64,000 nucleotides of DNA from Terramyces sp. JEL0728 (Eukaryota; Chytridiomycota; Chytridiomycetes; Rhizophydiales; Terramycetaceae). Positions 1 through 11,540 of the stretch are shown in pieces. A model generated the notes under the pieces. The model was not told the origin of the DNA and did no database searches. It saw nothing but the letters and a program-made list of their open reading frames with translations. The translations under genes were made by a program, and so were the position numbers. Every line of letters starts with the position of its first letter. The stretch's first letter is position 1. The DNA lies in NCBI GenBank assembly GCA_027603945.1, contig JADIIU010000017.1, forward strand, positions 101,782-165,781, written 5' to 3'.

Positions 1-278
1 TAGCTCAAGTGTATTGGATAAACATGGGGCTGGCCAGATATGACGCATTAATTCAAATCCCTGTGTACTTTGTGGTGTGGACTATATTCGATGTTGTTGG
101 TGGTGGTGTGTACTACAATGAATTTGCAAATTATACTACCACTCGGTTTGTGCTATTTATCTTTGGCATTGTTATTATCTTTGTGGGGGTAATTGTCTTG
201 GCAGGTAGGCTGAAAACCCTAGAAGTAGACTCTATGGATCCAATCACACCAAGTGAATCTGAAAAGAATGAAGTTTAA
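1..278 (+). CDS. NIPA-like magnesium transporter, C-terminal part (partial)
   Basis: The reading frame is open from the window edge (codons begin at base 3) to a TAA at 276-278, so only the last 90 or so residues are present. They contain two hydrophobic segments, about residues 18-38 and 46-67, followed by a short acidic cytoplasmic tail. The pattern LARYDALIQIPVYFVVWT followed by a second membrane helix resembles the end of the NIPA/DUF803 family, multi-pass transporters linked to Mg2+ transport in animals. The 5' part, start codon and any introns lie outside the window. AATAAA follows the stop at about 288. The family call is from pattern memory; another DMT-type transporter is possible. 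Confidence 0.6.
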   Translation, partial: AQVYWINMGLARYDALIQIPVYFVVWTIFDVVGGGVYYNEFANYTTTRFVLFIFGIVIIFVGVIVLAGRLKTLEVDSMDPITPSESEKNEV

Positions 279-378
279 TTTGATTTATTAATAAATGTGG
301 ATTTAGTATAACAACCAGCGTCGACCTGTTAGTATTTCCAACATGCAGGACAGTATTTGAAGTTTTTGCAAGGGATGC

Positions 379-447
379 CATTCAGCTACTACGCAGTGTG
401 TCGTTCAGCTACGATGCAGTATGTCATTCAGCTACTATGCAGTGTTA
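379..447 (+). repeat. Three tandem 23-bp repeats upstream of and inside the AlaRS leader
   Basis: Three head-to-tail copies (379-401, 402-424, 425-447) share CATTCAGCTACTAYGCAGTG with a few substitutions. The upstream in-frame ATG of the alanyl-tRNA synthetase gene (421) lies across the boundary of copies two and three, so part of the possible N-terminal extension is encoded by the minisatellite. Confidence 0.85.
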
Positions 448-519
448 GTCACCCATATCCCAGGATTTGCAAGCCACATTGGGTTTAAAATTTTTCAAAC
501 AAGAATCTTGCTACAAAGA

Positions 520-3474
520 ATGACAGAGTGGACTGCAAGTAAAGTCAGAAAAACATTTATCGAATATTTTGAAAAGAATAGCCACAGCAATATTGTTTCA
601 TCTTCAACAATTCCTCATCATGACCCAACGCTGCTGTTTGCTAACTCTGGAATGAACCAGGTACATTTGGATTTATCCTAGTTCAAACCAATCTTCCAAG
701 GGACAATTGACCCCAACTCGGACTTTGCAAAACTAACTAGAGCTGCCAATTCACAAAAGTGTATCCGTGCTGGTGGTAAGCACAATGATTTGGAAGATGT
801 CGGCAAGGACACTTACCATCACACCTTCTTTGAAATGCTGGGTAATTGGTCATTTGGGGACTATTTCAAAAAGGAAGCAATTGCCTTTGCCTGGGAATTA
901 TTAACCGTCGTCTACAAGTTGCCAAAAGACAGACTTTATGTGACCTACTTTGAAGGAGATCAGAAATTAGGGTTGGGACCTGATTTGGAAGCCAAACAAA
1001 TGTGGTTGGAAATTGGAGTCCCGGAAGACCATATTCTTCCTGGTGATTCAAAGGACAACTTTTGGGAAATGGGGGACCAAGGACCTTGTGGCCCTTGCTC
1101 TGAAGTCCACTTTGACAGAATTGGCGGAAGAAATTGCAGAGAATTGGTAAACATGGATGATCCAGATGTGATTGAAATTTGGAATTTAGTCTTTATGCAA
1201 TTCAACCGCGAGGCTGATAGATCCCTTCGCCCACTACCAAACAAACACATTGACACTGGTATGGGAATGGAAAGACTAGTGTCTATTTTGCAAGATAAAC
1301 GATCCAACTATGACACTGATGTATTCACTGGAATTTTCGCAGCAATCCAAAGATTGACTGGTGCTCGTAGCTACACCGGCAAGTTGGGTGCTGAAGATGT
1401 GGATGGCATTGATACTGCTTATCGTGTAATTGCCGACCATGTTAGAACATTGACTTTTGCTATTTCTGATGGCGGTGTGCCTAGCAATGAAGGCAGAGGA
1501 TATGTATTGCGCAGAATTTTAAGGAGAGGTGCGCGATACGCCCGCAAAAAGTTCAATGTTCCAATAGGAACCTTCTTTTCTTCGCTGGTTGATACTGTAG
1601 TCTCTGAAATGGTAGATATTTCTAATGCAGGGTGATGCTTTCCCGGAAATTCGCAAAAGAGTCGACGACTTGAAGGAGATTTTGAATGAAGAAGAACGCA
1701 GCTTTGCAAAAACTTTGGATAGAGGAGAAAAGCTGTTTGCAGACTATTTGGCTAAATCAAAGGCACAAAACCTAAAATTGATATCTGGAAATGATGTATG
1801 GCGGCTGTACGACACTTACGGCTTCCCTGTAGATTTGACCAGATTGATGGCAGAAGAAAACGGCATTGGAATCAACGAAAGTGAATTTGAACTTGCACAA
1901 AACGATGCCAGAGTTAGATCTCAAAAGAAAAAGACTGCAGGCAGTGGAGAAGCAGTTGCTTTAGATGTTCATGCTCTTGGTGCTATTGAAAAGAAAGGAA
2001 TTGCGCCAACCAACGATGAGTTTAAATATGGTAAAATTGGTTTTATAGATAGGATTTGACGATATCAAAGCAACTATCAAGGCAATTTACCTGAATGGGC
2101 AATTTGTCGATAATGTCAACTCTGACACTGTCCAAAATACGTTTGGTATAGTTCTAGACAAAACCAACTTTTATGCGGAGCAAGGTGGCCAACAATTTGA
2201 CACTGGAAACTTGTCGGTTGATGGGCAATTGGATTTTGCTGTGGAAGATGTGCAAGTATTTGGGGGTTATGTTTTGCACATTGGATACTTGAAATATGGA
2301 TCAGTTCAGGTTGGCGACGAGCTATTATGCTCATATGATGAATTGCGCAGATGGCCTCTTAGAAACAATCACACTTGCACCCACATTCTCAACTTTGCGC
2401 TCAGACAGATTTTGGGTGCAGTTGTCGACCAAAAAGGCTCCTTGGTTGCCCCTGAAAAATTCCGATTTGACTATTCTTGCAAGAATGCTCCTTCTGTTGA
2501 AGAGCTGTCAAAGGTTGAAGCTATTGTAAATGAATTTATCAAGAAAAACAGCTCAATCTACTACAAGGATGTCCCTCTCGCACTCGCAAAGCAAATCAAT
2601 GGGTTGCGTGCTGTTTTTGGGGAAGTATACCCCGACCCGGTTAGAGTAGTTTCTGTTGGCAATGATGTTGATGAACTTTTAAAGAATCCAAGCAATCCCG
2701 AATGGGCAAAAACCTCAATCGAATTCTGTGGTGGAACTCATGTTAAAAAAACCGGGGACATCAAACGATTTGTTATTTTGGAAGATGGAGCATTAGCCAA
2801 AGGTATCAGAAGAATTATTGGTGTAACGGGCGATGAAGCATTGAAAGCCCAAAGAGATGCTGATGAATATGAAGCCAAGGTGAATGACTTGAAGAAACTT
2901 GATGTTTCGCAATTGGAATCTGCTATGAAACTGTTGGGCAAGGTAATTTAAACTAAAACCAGGAATTGGAAACTGCTGTGATTCCAACTGTAAGGAAAAA
3001 CGAAATCCGAAAGGAATTCGATCAAATCAAAAAAGAATTTGACGAAAGTGAAAAATCTCGTAAAGCTCAGGAAAGCAAAAAGGTTGATATTCCTAACACC
3101 AGGCTGTTGACGAAATCAAAACAGTATTCACTGAAAATCCTGACAAGAATTTTTATGTTGCTGTTATTAACACCACTGGCAACACCAAGGCGTTATCTCA
3201 AGCTATCAGTCACGTAAAAGGGCTGCCTGGAAAGGCTGCTCTCCTCATTGCTGTTGACCACCAAAATCAGAAGGTAAACCACCAGTGTGTTGTCCCACAG
3301 GTATTTGTTGAAAAGGGATTAAAGGCATCTGAATGGGCTCAAGTAGTTGCAGATGTAGTTGGCGGAAAGAAAGGAGGAAATGATTTGTCTGCCCAGGGAG
3401 CTGGTACTGGAGTGTCCAAGACTGGCCATGCAGTTACCCTTGCTGATGAATTCGCTGCTAAACTTTTATTGTGA
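520..3474 (+). CDS. Alanyl-tRNA synthetase (cytosolic, possibly also mitochondrial)
   Basis: Class II aminoacyl-tRNA synthetase charging tRNA-Ala. Joining six exons gives about 950 residues, close to the usual 950-970. The catalytic core reads GNWSFGDYF early on; the editing domain has HTCTH at about residue 597 and CGGTH at about 715; the C-terminal C-Ala region reads GKGGN-like ([11 protein letters not shown]) before the stop. Introns are 661-681 (21 nt), 1612-1630 (19), 2031-2052 (22), 2943-2962 (20) and 3083-3102 (20), each needed to keep family-conserved sequence in frame. ATG 520 starts the canonical cytosolic protein. The frame is also open upstream to ATG 421, adding 33 residues with several Arg/Lys and no Asp/Glu, a possible mitochondrial presequence, as expected if one gene serves both compartments (known for yeast ALA1). 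AATAAA lies nine bases after the stop. Confidence 0.95.
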
Positions 3475-3656
3475 GGTTTGAAATAAATATTTGATTAATC
3501 ACTGTACATTCTTGCCCCTCGCAATAATAAACCAAACAAATTCTGGAATTTTGCGGCGTTTTCAATCATGTCAGCGTGCCACATCCCAAAAAAGCAATTG
3601 GCGCATCAGCGCGCCTCAAACTGATGTATATCTAGCGATATCTAAAACGCTCTCCA

Positions 3657-4634
3657 ATGATCGGAATAAACAGCACGAATGTTGTAAAGAACTCTCTTGG
3701 AAACCAACCTTGGAAGCAAGTGACTTTGGGTATGGTTGTCGGATTGTTGTTTTGCGCATTGCTTATCCTTTCAACTGCTGTTTATAACAGAACGTATCTA
3801 CCATTCAAAAGCAAACAGCTGCCCTACCTGGGGATTGGCTATTTGGCTAGTGTGTGCTATTCCTTATCCCTGTTGCAAATCTTTGAGATTGTCGATCAAA
3901 CAGGATTTTGGGCAGACTGCAATTTTTGGTTCCTATGGATGCAGCTCGTCTTTGGATGTTCGTTAACGGCACTTGTTTTGGCATTTCGTATGCTCAGGCT
4001 CTACTTTATCATTGTCCTCGTTAAACCGGCGAAAGGCTTTTGGTTTTGGGCCAGGCTAGTCTCTGTTTACCTCCCAACCATTTTGTTGTCTGTCCTATCA
4101 TCAATCTTTCCTGGGAAATTTGAAAGTGCAGGCCCAATAGTCACAGCAGTGTCGATTGATGGAATACCTGGATGTACAGTACTTCCTTCTGCAACATGGT
4201 TCCTATATGCCTTATACATTTCTGTCCTCCTCCAAATTGGATTTCTCTGGACATTAACGTTCTTGGTATCTAGAGTGAGAACAAGTTTCAACGAGTTCAA
4301 AGAAAATCTTTTGTTGAACTCAATAGCTACGATACTATTTTTCCTATCATTTGGATTAGTTACGACTGGGGCATCATTCTATGTATGGGGGAAGATTGCT
4401 TTAGTCTTTTTAGGTACCACCTATGCTTTCATCGCTGGAGTAGGTCCACTGTTATCGCCGCTACTAGGATTTGTGGTTGACAAAGATAGCTATCTAATTC
4501 AATTTAAACGAGGATTAAGGGATGAAAATTTACCTACTGGATTGGCATATAGTGTTGGCGACACAACATCCATCGGTCAATCAGTTAATAGCTTCCCGGT
4601 TACAGCAAAAACAACGAACAAATCATTTGCCTAA
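3657..4634 (+). CDS. Seven-transmembrane protein, GPCR-like
   Basis: A single-exon frame of 325 residues with seven hydrophobic segments (roughly residues 24-45, 61-80, 93-115, 130-150, 180-205, 220-240, 250-270). It has a short N-terminus and a Ser/Thr-containing C-tail of about 45 residues. There is no cleavable signal peptide and no DRY-type motif, so it is not one of the class A receptors found at 55-58 kb. The topology resembles the membrane part of plant RGS1 or fungal nutrient-sensing 7TM proteins, but I cannot name the family. The start is the first ATG in frame, about 180 bp after the AlaRS stop. AATAAA sits five bases after the stop codon. Confidence 0.75.
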   Translation: MIGINSTNVVKNSLGNQPWKQVTLGMVVGLLFCALLILSTAVYNRTYLPFKSKQLPYLGIGYLASVCYSLSLLQIFEIVDQTGFWADCNFWFLWMQLVFGCSLTALVLAFRMLRLYFIIVLVKPAKGFWFWARLVSVYLPTILLSVLSSIFPGKFESAGPIVTAVSIDGIPGCTVLPSATWFLYALYISVLLQIGFLWTLTFLVSRVRTSFNEFKENLLLNSIATILFFLSFGLVTTGASFYVWGKIALVFLGTTYAFIAGVGPLLSPLLGFVVDKDSYLIQFKRGLRDENLPTGLAYSVGDTTSIGQSVNSFPVTAKTTNKSFA

Positions 4635-6889
4635 ATAATAAACTGTTTTAATTTTAATATAATTCAAACAGGATTTCGAGAGATTATAGATACACTTTGT
4701 GCTGGATTAACAAATGGCAACTGAAAATGAAATTGCTTTTTTAATAGGCAGTAGAACAAAGCCAAAGATTGCAGTTTATGCGTGATGCTACGAAAACCAA
4801 CACCGCAAGTAGTTAAGTGATTGACAAAAGTTGGAATATTGCTTATTTCAGTCAAATACTCCTATTTGAAAGTACTTATTTTTATTAGAAAATTAACCTT
4901 CATTTGATAATCAAGCAATAACCAGATATGCAGTCATTCTCAAGAAAAGGCGAAGAAATTGTATCAAAATAATATTTATTACCAAATCTGTCAAATGTTT
5001 CAGATAACAATCAGCAACTTGCAATGCATGATACTTTTCATATTTATTAAAACTGCCGCGCACGATAGTAGTCTGACTGAATATTAGAACTACATTTTCA
5101 ATAGATTGCGTTCGTGAATGGAATTAATTTTGGAGATTGGAGTACACCTCATAATTAAAGGTTGTTGGATTTGAGATCTTGCTTCAGCAGCCAGATAGTT
5201 ATCATTTGGTCCAATTTGTAAACAAATGTACCATTTTCCACACTGTACGATAGAAGGAAAATGTCTGACTGCTGATAATCAGAGTTTACCAACAAGAGTT
5301 TAAACTTTATTCTAAACAAATCCTAAAGTTATAACATCACCAGAATGTACCAATATGTTGTACAGGTAGACTCTCATGGATTGTTGATTATAAAAGTTTT
5401 TAACACTTCAAGACTAAACTCTGACTTTCTTGAACTAATAGCATGAGGGGATTGTCGGTGATTCAGTTCACTGCTTGTTAAAGGATCCGAAATATTATCT
5501 TGATATTAGCTCCACCAACCTAGTGAATTAAAAAAAGGAAGCACAAAAGGGATAAACTTAGTTTATTGAAAGAAAGTCGCTGGTGTAAGACATATATGGA
5601 GACAAAACTCAGTCCAATCCTGGCAGCGAATATCACACCAGCCTTTTGAAGAATTTTATTTAAGTCTATGAAGAGAGATGTATTCTTTTATACCATAATA
5701 AGTAATTTATTGCACAAAGTATTCGCAACTTATATCTTGATTGCATGACTCAACGTAATCTTTTTCAGCAGTACTTTGTGGAGTTTTGAAGTCCTGCACA
5801 TTTCGAATTAGACAACTTCAAATTAACCATTTTCGATTTCAACAGTTTCATTGCAGTGATTTAGTAGTAATCTAACGTCGATTAAGTTTGTCTTGAGCAA
5901 AGAATGTGGACGGCATAAGATTGCTCGCTCGACATCCAATTTTGGAAATATTCTTCCGAATTGGTTTGGGTTAAATATACGATGAGTTTTGTTTAATTTT
6001 AAGTCAAGAATTATCGCTGCGCACAACTTTTACTGCCAATACTTTATTGAAGATGTAATGGTCTTTGGAATTTAAAATTAGGTTATCTAACCTTTTACTT
6101 GTAATAATTATGGAAGCAGCTTTATAAAATATTCAGAGTTTGAAAGGGAATCAAATGTGTTTGTAAATCCATGAATTTAGTTTATCTTCCAGCAGAAATC
6201 CATATCCATGCTTTGATCAATGGCTGTCACATTTGCACTTTACCAAGTTTGATATCTTTTAGATGGAACCGAGCTGCTAAATCAAAATTTGGATGTGTTT
6301 CAGTGGAGTGGTATGTCCAATGTTTAGATTATCCCTCTGATGACTTATTAGCACTTTGAAATCATGGCACAGGGCCACACTGCTTTGACTTTTGGGAGTA
6401 AACAATTAGTCTGGAATGTTTGAAATATTTAGTAGCGTGTGTGTTGCATAAATCCACTGTTGAACTAACTGAACAATTAGAGTAAATCTAGGGACAATAA
6501 AGGAATTAGTTTGTATTTTCATTAATACGCTAGATCTGAAATATATGTAGTTATATTACATTTTACTTTGAAGTAATAATAATCTGATCCCTGCAGTTTC
6601 CAATCAGTTAACAACAGGTAAGTGAGTTTGGACAACTTTGCTTAATGGTATTCTCAACAGCGATAGATTAATATAACCGAACTGGTGCTTGGAACCAATT
6701 TGAAATTACACTTACTGGACTTCAACTTATAGGCCAGACCCTGTCCATGATTTTATTTTATATCCAAGACAGAATAATTTCGATATACCAAGCTCTCGGC
6801 TGCTTCGACCAGTCACAACCTATTGATCAGCGAATAAGCAATTATTATCTAAAAACATTTTATTTAAACAGAGATTGAACTCGAGTGCC
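4635..6889. other. 2.25-kb stretch without a supported gene
   Basis: No frame longer than about 67 codons is open, none of the short frames resembles a known family, and tiny introns do not obviously join them. The sequence is AT-rich without clear tandem or inverted repeats. It is by far the longest gene-free stretch in the otherwise packed first 27 kb. It could be a decayed insertion, a non-coding RNA locus or a regulatory region. Confidence 0.6.
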
Positions 6890-8001
6890 TTATGTTGAAT
6901 TGCCCAGATTATCCTGAGCCGATTCATGAAGAACGCGTTCCAGCTCTTGTGGATCGTCATTGTTGGGGGCTTCTTGCATTGATCGTCTCATTGCCTCCAT
7001 TATCATTAATTCTTCAATGTCGGCACCAAGGTAGCGATAGGCTTGGTTAAAGGAGACTTACCTTGGAGATAGGCAGCAGAAGGATCCTCAGAGCTTCTGG
7101 CATTTCTAGCCAATTCTCTGGCAATTCTATTATCGTTTTCACCATGTCTTTCGTACAAATTAGCAGCTAATCTATTGTTAGAGTGGATTACATTGCTGCA
7201 TTGGCCAACTGGGCTTCACTAGGTTAATCCAATATTACGTTAAAACTTGAATTTGTCTACGTCTGGCATGGTTAAGAGCTGCTCTTTGTTCTTCCAGTTG
7301 GCGTTTTCTTTCCATATCCTGTTTTCTTTGCTGCCAATCGGGACGAAGATCATCTAGCATAAGAGAACAAATAATTTAAGAATCAGAAATATAACCAATC
7401 CGCTCTAGTGACATACCTGATGTTACTACAGTTGGATGTTGATGACTAATACTCTTTCGCCTGGTGCTACCATCGTCAGTGTATCTTTGTTTGAATCCAG
7501 TAGAGTGATATGCATTATAAACTACTCCAAAATGCGGCTGACAGCAATATGGACACTCTGCTGGATCAAATGTTGTTTCTGGTCTTTTTATTTGAAGGAA
7601 ACAGTCTGTACATATCGGTTGATCACAGCATCTCGTATAATTGATATTTTTAGGATAATACTAATTGAGCAACAAACTACCAAGAAACAAATAGGACATT
7701 CTATTGGGTCTCTTTTCAATTCCTCTAAACTGGTATTGCTTGCAGTATCGGATGCAGCTTTCTTGTGCTTTAAACTGGATAACGAGCCGGATTTCTGAGA
7801 TATTGGCTGATTTTTCGTTGCAGTAAAGTCTTCAATGGAATCTACTCCGGGGTAAAATGGACTTAGCCGTCTGTTTAAAATGAACTTGTGTATTGCTTCC
7901 TTATCGTAGTCGTTCTTCAGTGGATATAGATTTCCGTACGGATTTAGTCTTCCGAAATCTACAAAGACCTCTTTCTCATCCTTGCTGTTTGAATGTCCCA
8001 T
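6890..8001 (-). CDS. Sip5-like zinc-finger protein
   Basis: Fungal Sip5 family, first described as a partner of the Snf1 kinase; the exact role is unclear. Six exons encode about 322 residues. The N-terminus begins MGHSNSK, which fits an N-myristoylation site. LSPFYPG is followed by the hallmark [19 protein letters not shown] and PICTDCF Cys clusters, a RING-like zinc finger. Further on come SDDLRPDW and a helical Arg/Glu-rich C-terminus. Introns in transcript order are 7661-7680 (20 nt), 7354-7416 (63), 7219-7238 (20), 7172-7191 (20) and 7042-7061 (20). The 63-nt intron is one of three exceptions to the tiny-intron rule here. The gene is divergent from clathrin light chain with 67 bp between start codons. 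Confidence 0.85.
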
Positions 8002-8068
8002 TTCGAATTAAGGAAATTCGAGGCTTGAAATTCGTGGGATAAAATTCTGGTGGCTTTCTCTAATCACA
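8002..8068. promoter_or_regulatory. 67-bp divergent promoter (Sip5-like / clathrin light chain)
   Basis: Only 67 bp separate the two divergent ATG codons (8001 minus, 8069 plus). Both 5' UTRs and any core promoter elements must fit here or lie inside the partner gene. No clear TATA box is visible. Confidence 0.5.
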
Positions 8069-8801
8069 ATGGCAGACTTTGGAGACTTTACAAATGCAGA
8101 TTCAGATCCAACAGCAGATTTTTTAGCTAGAGAGCAAGCTATTTTAGGGGCAGATGCAGCTTTATTTGGAAATCCCATGGAAACAACACCAGCAGCCCCA
8201 AAGCAATGGGAAACACCAACCGATGACTTGTTATTTGGTGATACTCCCGCTGAACAACCCCTTATTGAGTCTAATCCATCTCCTGTAGATTTTGGAGCAT
8301 TACAGCAACCAGTAGATTTTGGAACACCAATTAGTTTCCAACAAGATAGTCTCCAAGAAAGCGTAGCTCAATCTATTCCCGAGCCAGTGCAAGAAGTTCA
8401 GTCCCAAGCTCTATTAGATTGGCAAGTGGAATTCGATAGGAAAGTCGTGGAAAGAGACGAAATGGCCAAAGACAAGCATGGTCGGATTTTGAACGAGGCA
8501 AAAGAAGCGCTGGACAGATTTTATGCTGAATACAATGAAAAGAAGCAGAAATCAATCGCCAGAAACAAAGAATTGGAAAAGAATTTGATTGCTGCCAGGG
8601 ACGACAATACCTCAGGAACCGTGTGGGTACTTGCTGCTAATGTAGGAACGTGTATTGAAGCAGGTTGAAGGATCCCAAAAGAAGCAAGACAAGAAGGACG
8701 ACAAGAAGAAGGAAAAAGTTGTCAAGGCCGATACCTCTCGCTTCAAGCAAGTTCTCGTTTCCTTGAAGAACGACAAGGATGCACCTGGAATCAAAGTCTA
8801 A
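8069..8801 (+). CDS. Clathrin light chain
   Basis: Regulatory light chain of the clathrin triskelion, acting at coated vesicles. Two exons give 237 residues. The N-terminus is acidic (DFGDF, DPTADFLAREQ), as in all clathrin light chains. The central part (about residues 117-180) is a charged helix that would bind the heavy chain, with FYAEYNEKKQK and the terminal SGTVWERV motif. The 19-nt intron 8627-8645 falls right after the conserved Trp. The C-terminus is Lys-rich and ends DTSRFKQVL-like. The stop codon forms part of TAATAAA at 8799, so stop and polyadenylation signal overlap. Arp3 starts 68 bp downstream on the same strand. Confidence 0.93.
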
Positions 8802-8869
8802 TAAATCACTATTTTTTACTTGTTAAATTTCGTTCAAGGTGGCTGTTTCCTTTGCAATCTAATTCAGAA

Positions 8870-10269
8870 ATGACTTTGGGTTTACCGACGGTTGTTATCG
8901 ACAATGGAACAGGGTAAGCCGACTACTAATAAGATATACAAAGATGGGTTACGCTGGGAACAACGATCCTCAGTACATCATTCCAACTGCAATCGCAACC
9001 AAAGAAGCGGCAAACAGGACCGGAAATCAAGCTGGAGGGACTTCCAAAAAGGGAATTGAAGATTTGGACTATTTTATTGGAGATGAAGCATTGGCAAACT
9101 CTAAAACTTATGCTGTCAGCTACCCTGTCCGCCATGCTCAGGTTGAAAACTGGGATTTGATGGAAAAGTTTCATCAAGCGTGTATTTTTGAATATCTCAG
9201 ATGCGAGCCTGAAGATCATTGCTTCCTGTTGGTATTTGTCCTTTAAATCTAGACTGAAGCGCCTTTGAATGCACCTGAAAATCGTGAATATACGGCAGAG
9301 ATCTTTTTCGAATCATTTGGTGTAAAAGGCTTATATATTGCAGTGCAAGCAGTCTTGGCTTTGGCCGCTTCTTGGACTTCGGGCAAAGGAGAACAAACAC
9401 TTACCGGGACCGTCATTGATTCTGGTGATGGTGTTACTCACGTTATCCCAGTGGTAATAGAATGCTAAAGCTAGGCTGACGGATACGTTATCGGATCCTC
9501 AATCAAGCATATTCCGATCGCTGGCAGAGATATCACCTATTTTGTACAGCAACTGCTGCGTGAAAGAGAAAATTCAATACCGCCTGAAGAATCTCTTGAA
9601 GTTGCAAAGAGAATCAAGGAAACCTATTCATATGTGTGCCCAGATATCGTAAAGGAATTCAGAAAGTATGAGCTTGAAGGAGATAAATGGATCAAAAGAC
9701 ATGAGTTCATCAATGCGTTAACCAAAAAAGTATATTATTTTAACACAGCCATACCATGTAGATGTTGGATTTGAGAGATTTTTGGGGCCAGAAATTTTCT
9801 TCAACCCCGAAATTGCCAGTTCAGATTTCCTTACTCCATTGCCTGATGTGGTAGATCAAGTAATTCAAAGCTGTCCTATTGATACTAGACGTGGGCTCTA
9901 CAAAGTATTCTTTTTTAATATCAGCATATTGTATTATCCGGTGGGTCGACTATGTTCAAGGATTTTGCGCGTCGTTTGAATAGAGATATCAAAAAAATGG
10001 TCGATGCTAGACTTGCGCATTCTCAGCAAGTATCCCAAGCGAATTTGTCTTCTGAAGCTCAAATTAAAGCTCGGCAAATAGATGTAAATGTCGTTTCTCA
10101 CAGAAAGCAGCGTTACGCTGTATGGTTTGGTGGTTCATTGTTGGCAGATACGGTAATACAACATTAATTTTAGCCTGACTTTTACAGCTACTGCCACACC
10201 AAAGCACAGTATGAAGAATATGGACCAAGTATTGCCCGCTACAACAAAGTTTTTGGTTCCATTTTGTAA
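8870..10269 (+). CDS. ARP3: Actin-related protein 3 (Arp2/3 complex)
   Basis: Actin-fold subunit of the Arp2/3 complex that nucleates branched actin. Seven exons encode about 425 residues, close to the usual 418-430. Diagnostic segments are [81 protein letters not shown] and [13 protein letters not shown]. Introns are 8914-8933 (20 nt), 9232-9252 (21), 9454-9474 (21), 9730-9748 (19), 9905-9924 (20) and 10153-10173 (21). All six are required to keep the conserved actin-family sequence continuous, so this gene is one of the best proofs of the tiny introns. AATAAA follows eight bases after the stop. It converges on the next gene with 105 bp between stops. Confidence 0.97.
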
Positions 10270-10374
10270 CCAGCAATAAACCAATTTTAAATGCGATTTT
10301 GGCCCTAAAGATATCCGCCATTCGTTTGTTAACAGACACTGCTGAATGGATACAAGTCACATTTAATCAATATA

Positions 10375-11271
10375 TTAGTGATCCACTTTGAGGGAGAAAT
10401 CAATATGGGGAACACTCTGAGTAATGCTTCCAAAACTTAAAATGTCAACATTTGGCGACATGAACGGTGCAGCGTTAGTTAAAGTTAGCCCGCCAGACCC
10501 TTCAATCAAAAACCTATGGTTCCCTGCCCATTTCGATTTCAAATTCCCAGCACAAACATGAATCCCAGGACCATCGAAATTATCCAGCATAATAATATCA
10601 GCGCCAGCTAATATAGCCTCGTCTGCTTCTTCTTCGGATCTGCATTCGACTTCAATTTTCAATGCAAACCCGCCAACAGAACGAGCTTGCTTCACTGCAT
10701 CTGTAATCGAACCAGTGGCCCAAATATGATTGTCTTTTAACATGATCATGGAAGATAAATCCATACGATGTTGATCAACTCCACCGACTAAACTTGCATA
10801 TTTTTCAACAATTCTAAATCCTGGAGTAGTTTTGCGAGTAGCAGCAATTACTCCATCCCATTTTTGTTCTTTCTTCAATTTCCACAGTGCCCTGGCTCTT
10901 GTTGCGATACCAGAAGCCCTTGCAAGCATGTTCAAAGCAGGTCTTTCCCCTAGTAATAATTTTCTTGCTGGTCCAGTAACTTTTGCTACTTTTAGCTTTC
11001 CAGTTGGACCTGGGTTGAATTCCTCTCCTTCCTTCAAATACCATTCAACTCTATTATTATACAAAAGTTACTTGCAGCCAACTTGAGCAAATACCTCGTT
11101 GAAGAAGGGAACACCAGCTAGCACACCACTGGCTTTTCCAAATAAATAGGCGACCTTTTCATTGTCGCCTACGACAAAACCTCCATAATCAAAACTAGGA
11201 GTGTCTTCATCAAGCCATGAAGAGACTTGCTTTTTCCAGTTTGTTGGGAGTAAATGTTCCAAAGACGACAT
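10375..11271 (-). CDS. BNA6: Nicotinate-nucleotide pyrophosphorylase (quinolinate phosphoribosyltransferase)
   Basis: Converts quinolinate and PRPP to nicotinate mononucleotide in de novo NAD synthesis from tryptophan. Two exons give about 291 residues, the usual family length. Conserved features are [13 protein letters not shown], the catalytic [10 protein letters not shown], the [15 protein letters not shown] segment, [13 protein letters not shown] and IEGSGGL. The single 21-nt intron 11051-11071 lies after the GCK in the N-terminal domain. Function and family are clear. The upstream gene is divergent, 269 bp away. Confidence 0.95.
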
Positions 11272-11416
11272 TTAAATTTGAATCAGAAAAAATTAAAGTG
11301 TTTCGAAAATGAAGCTTTCAATCTGCAGATAGTCATCAACCCTCTGAATTAACAGAGAGGGAACACAGTCTACCTGCTTCCGCCATGTATTAAATTTAAC
11401 CAAAGGGCGATTAATC

Positions 11417-11538
11417 TGGTGCAGAAATATCTTGCGGGTTCATTTAAAGATCGTGAGGTGATGACTAACAGTCGGCCATGCTAAGGTATGTCGGCCGGTG
11501 GTGATGATGGGGAAAATGTTTGGTAAATTTCTGCACCA
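11417..11538 (+). repeat. Perfect 12-bp inverted repeat enclosing about 98 bp, just before an ATG
   Basis: TGGTGCAGAAAT (11417-11428) and its exact reverse complement ATTTCTGCACCA (11527-11538) flank a segment with a second possible stem, CGGCC and GGCCG around 11473-11497, and two GTCGGCC copies. The right arm ends two bases before the start codon of the quinone oxidoreductase gene. It may be a 5' UTR structure, a small RNA or a relic of a short inverted-repeat element. Confidence 0.55.
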
Positions 11539-11540
11539 AA

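Noticed and set aside
3274..3300. A 27-nt GT...AG segment in alanyl-tRNA synthetase as another intron
   Set aside because: It is in frame without a stop and the encoded VxxxCxVPQ-like sequence matches the conserved C-Ala region, so it is coding.
7436..7798. Plus-strand frame of 120 codons
   Set aside because: It is antisense to the Sip5-like gene, whose zinc-finger sequence is clear on the other strand.
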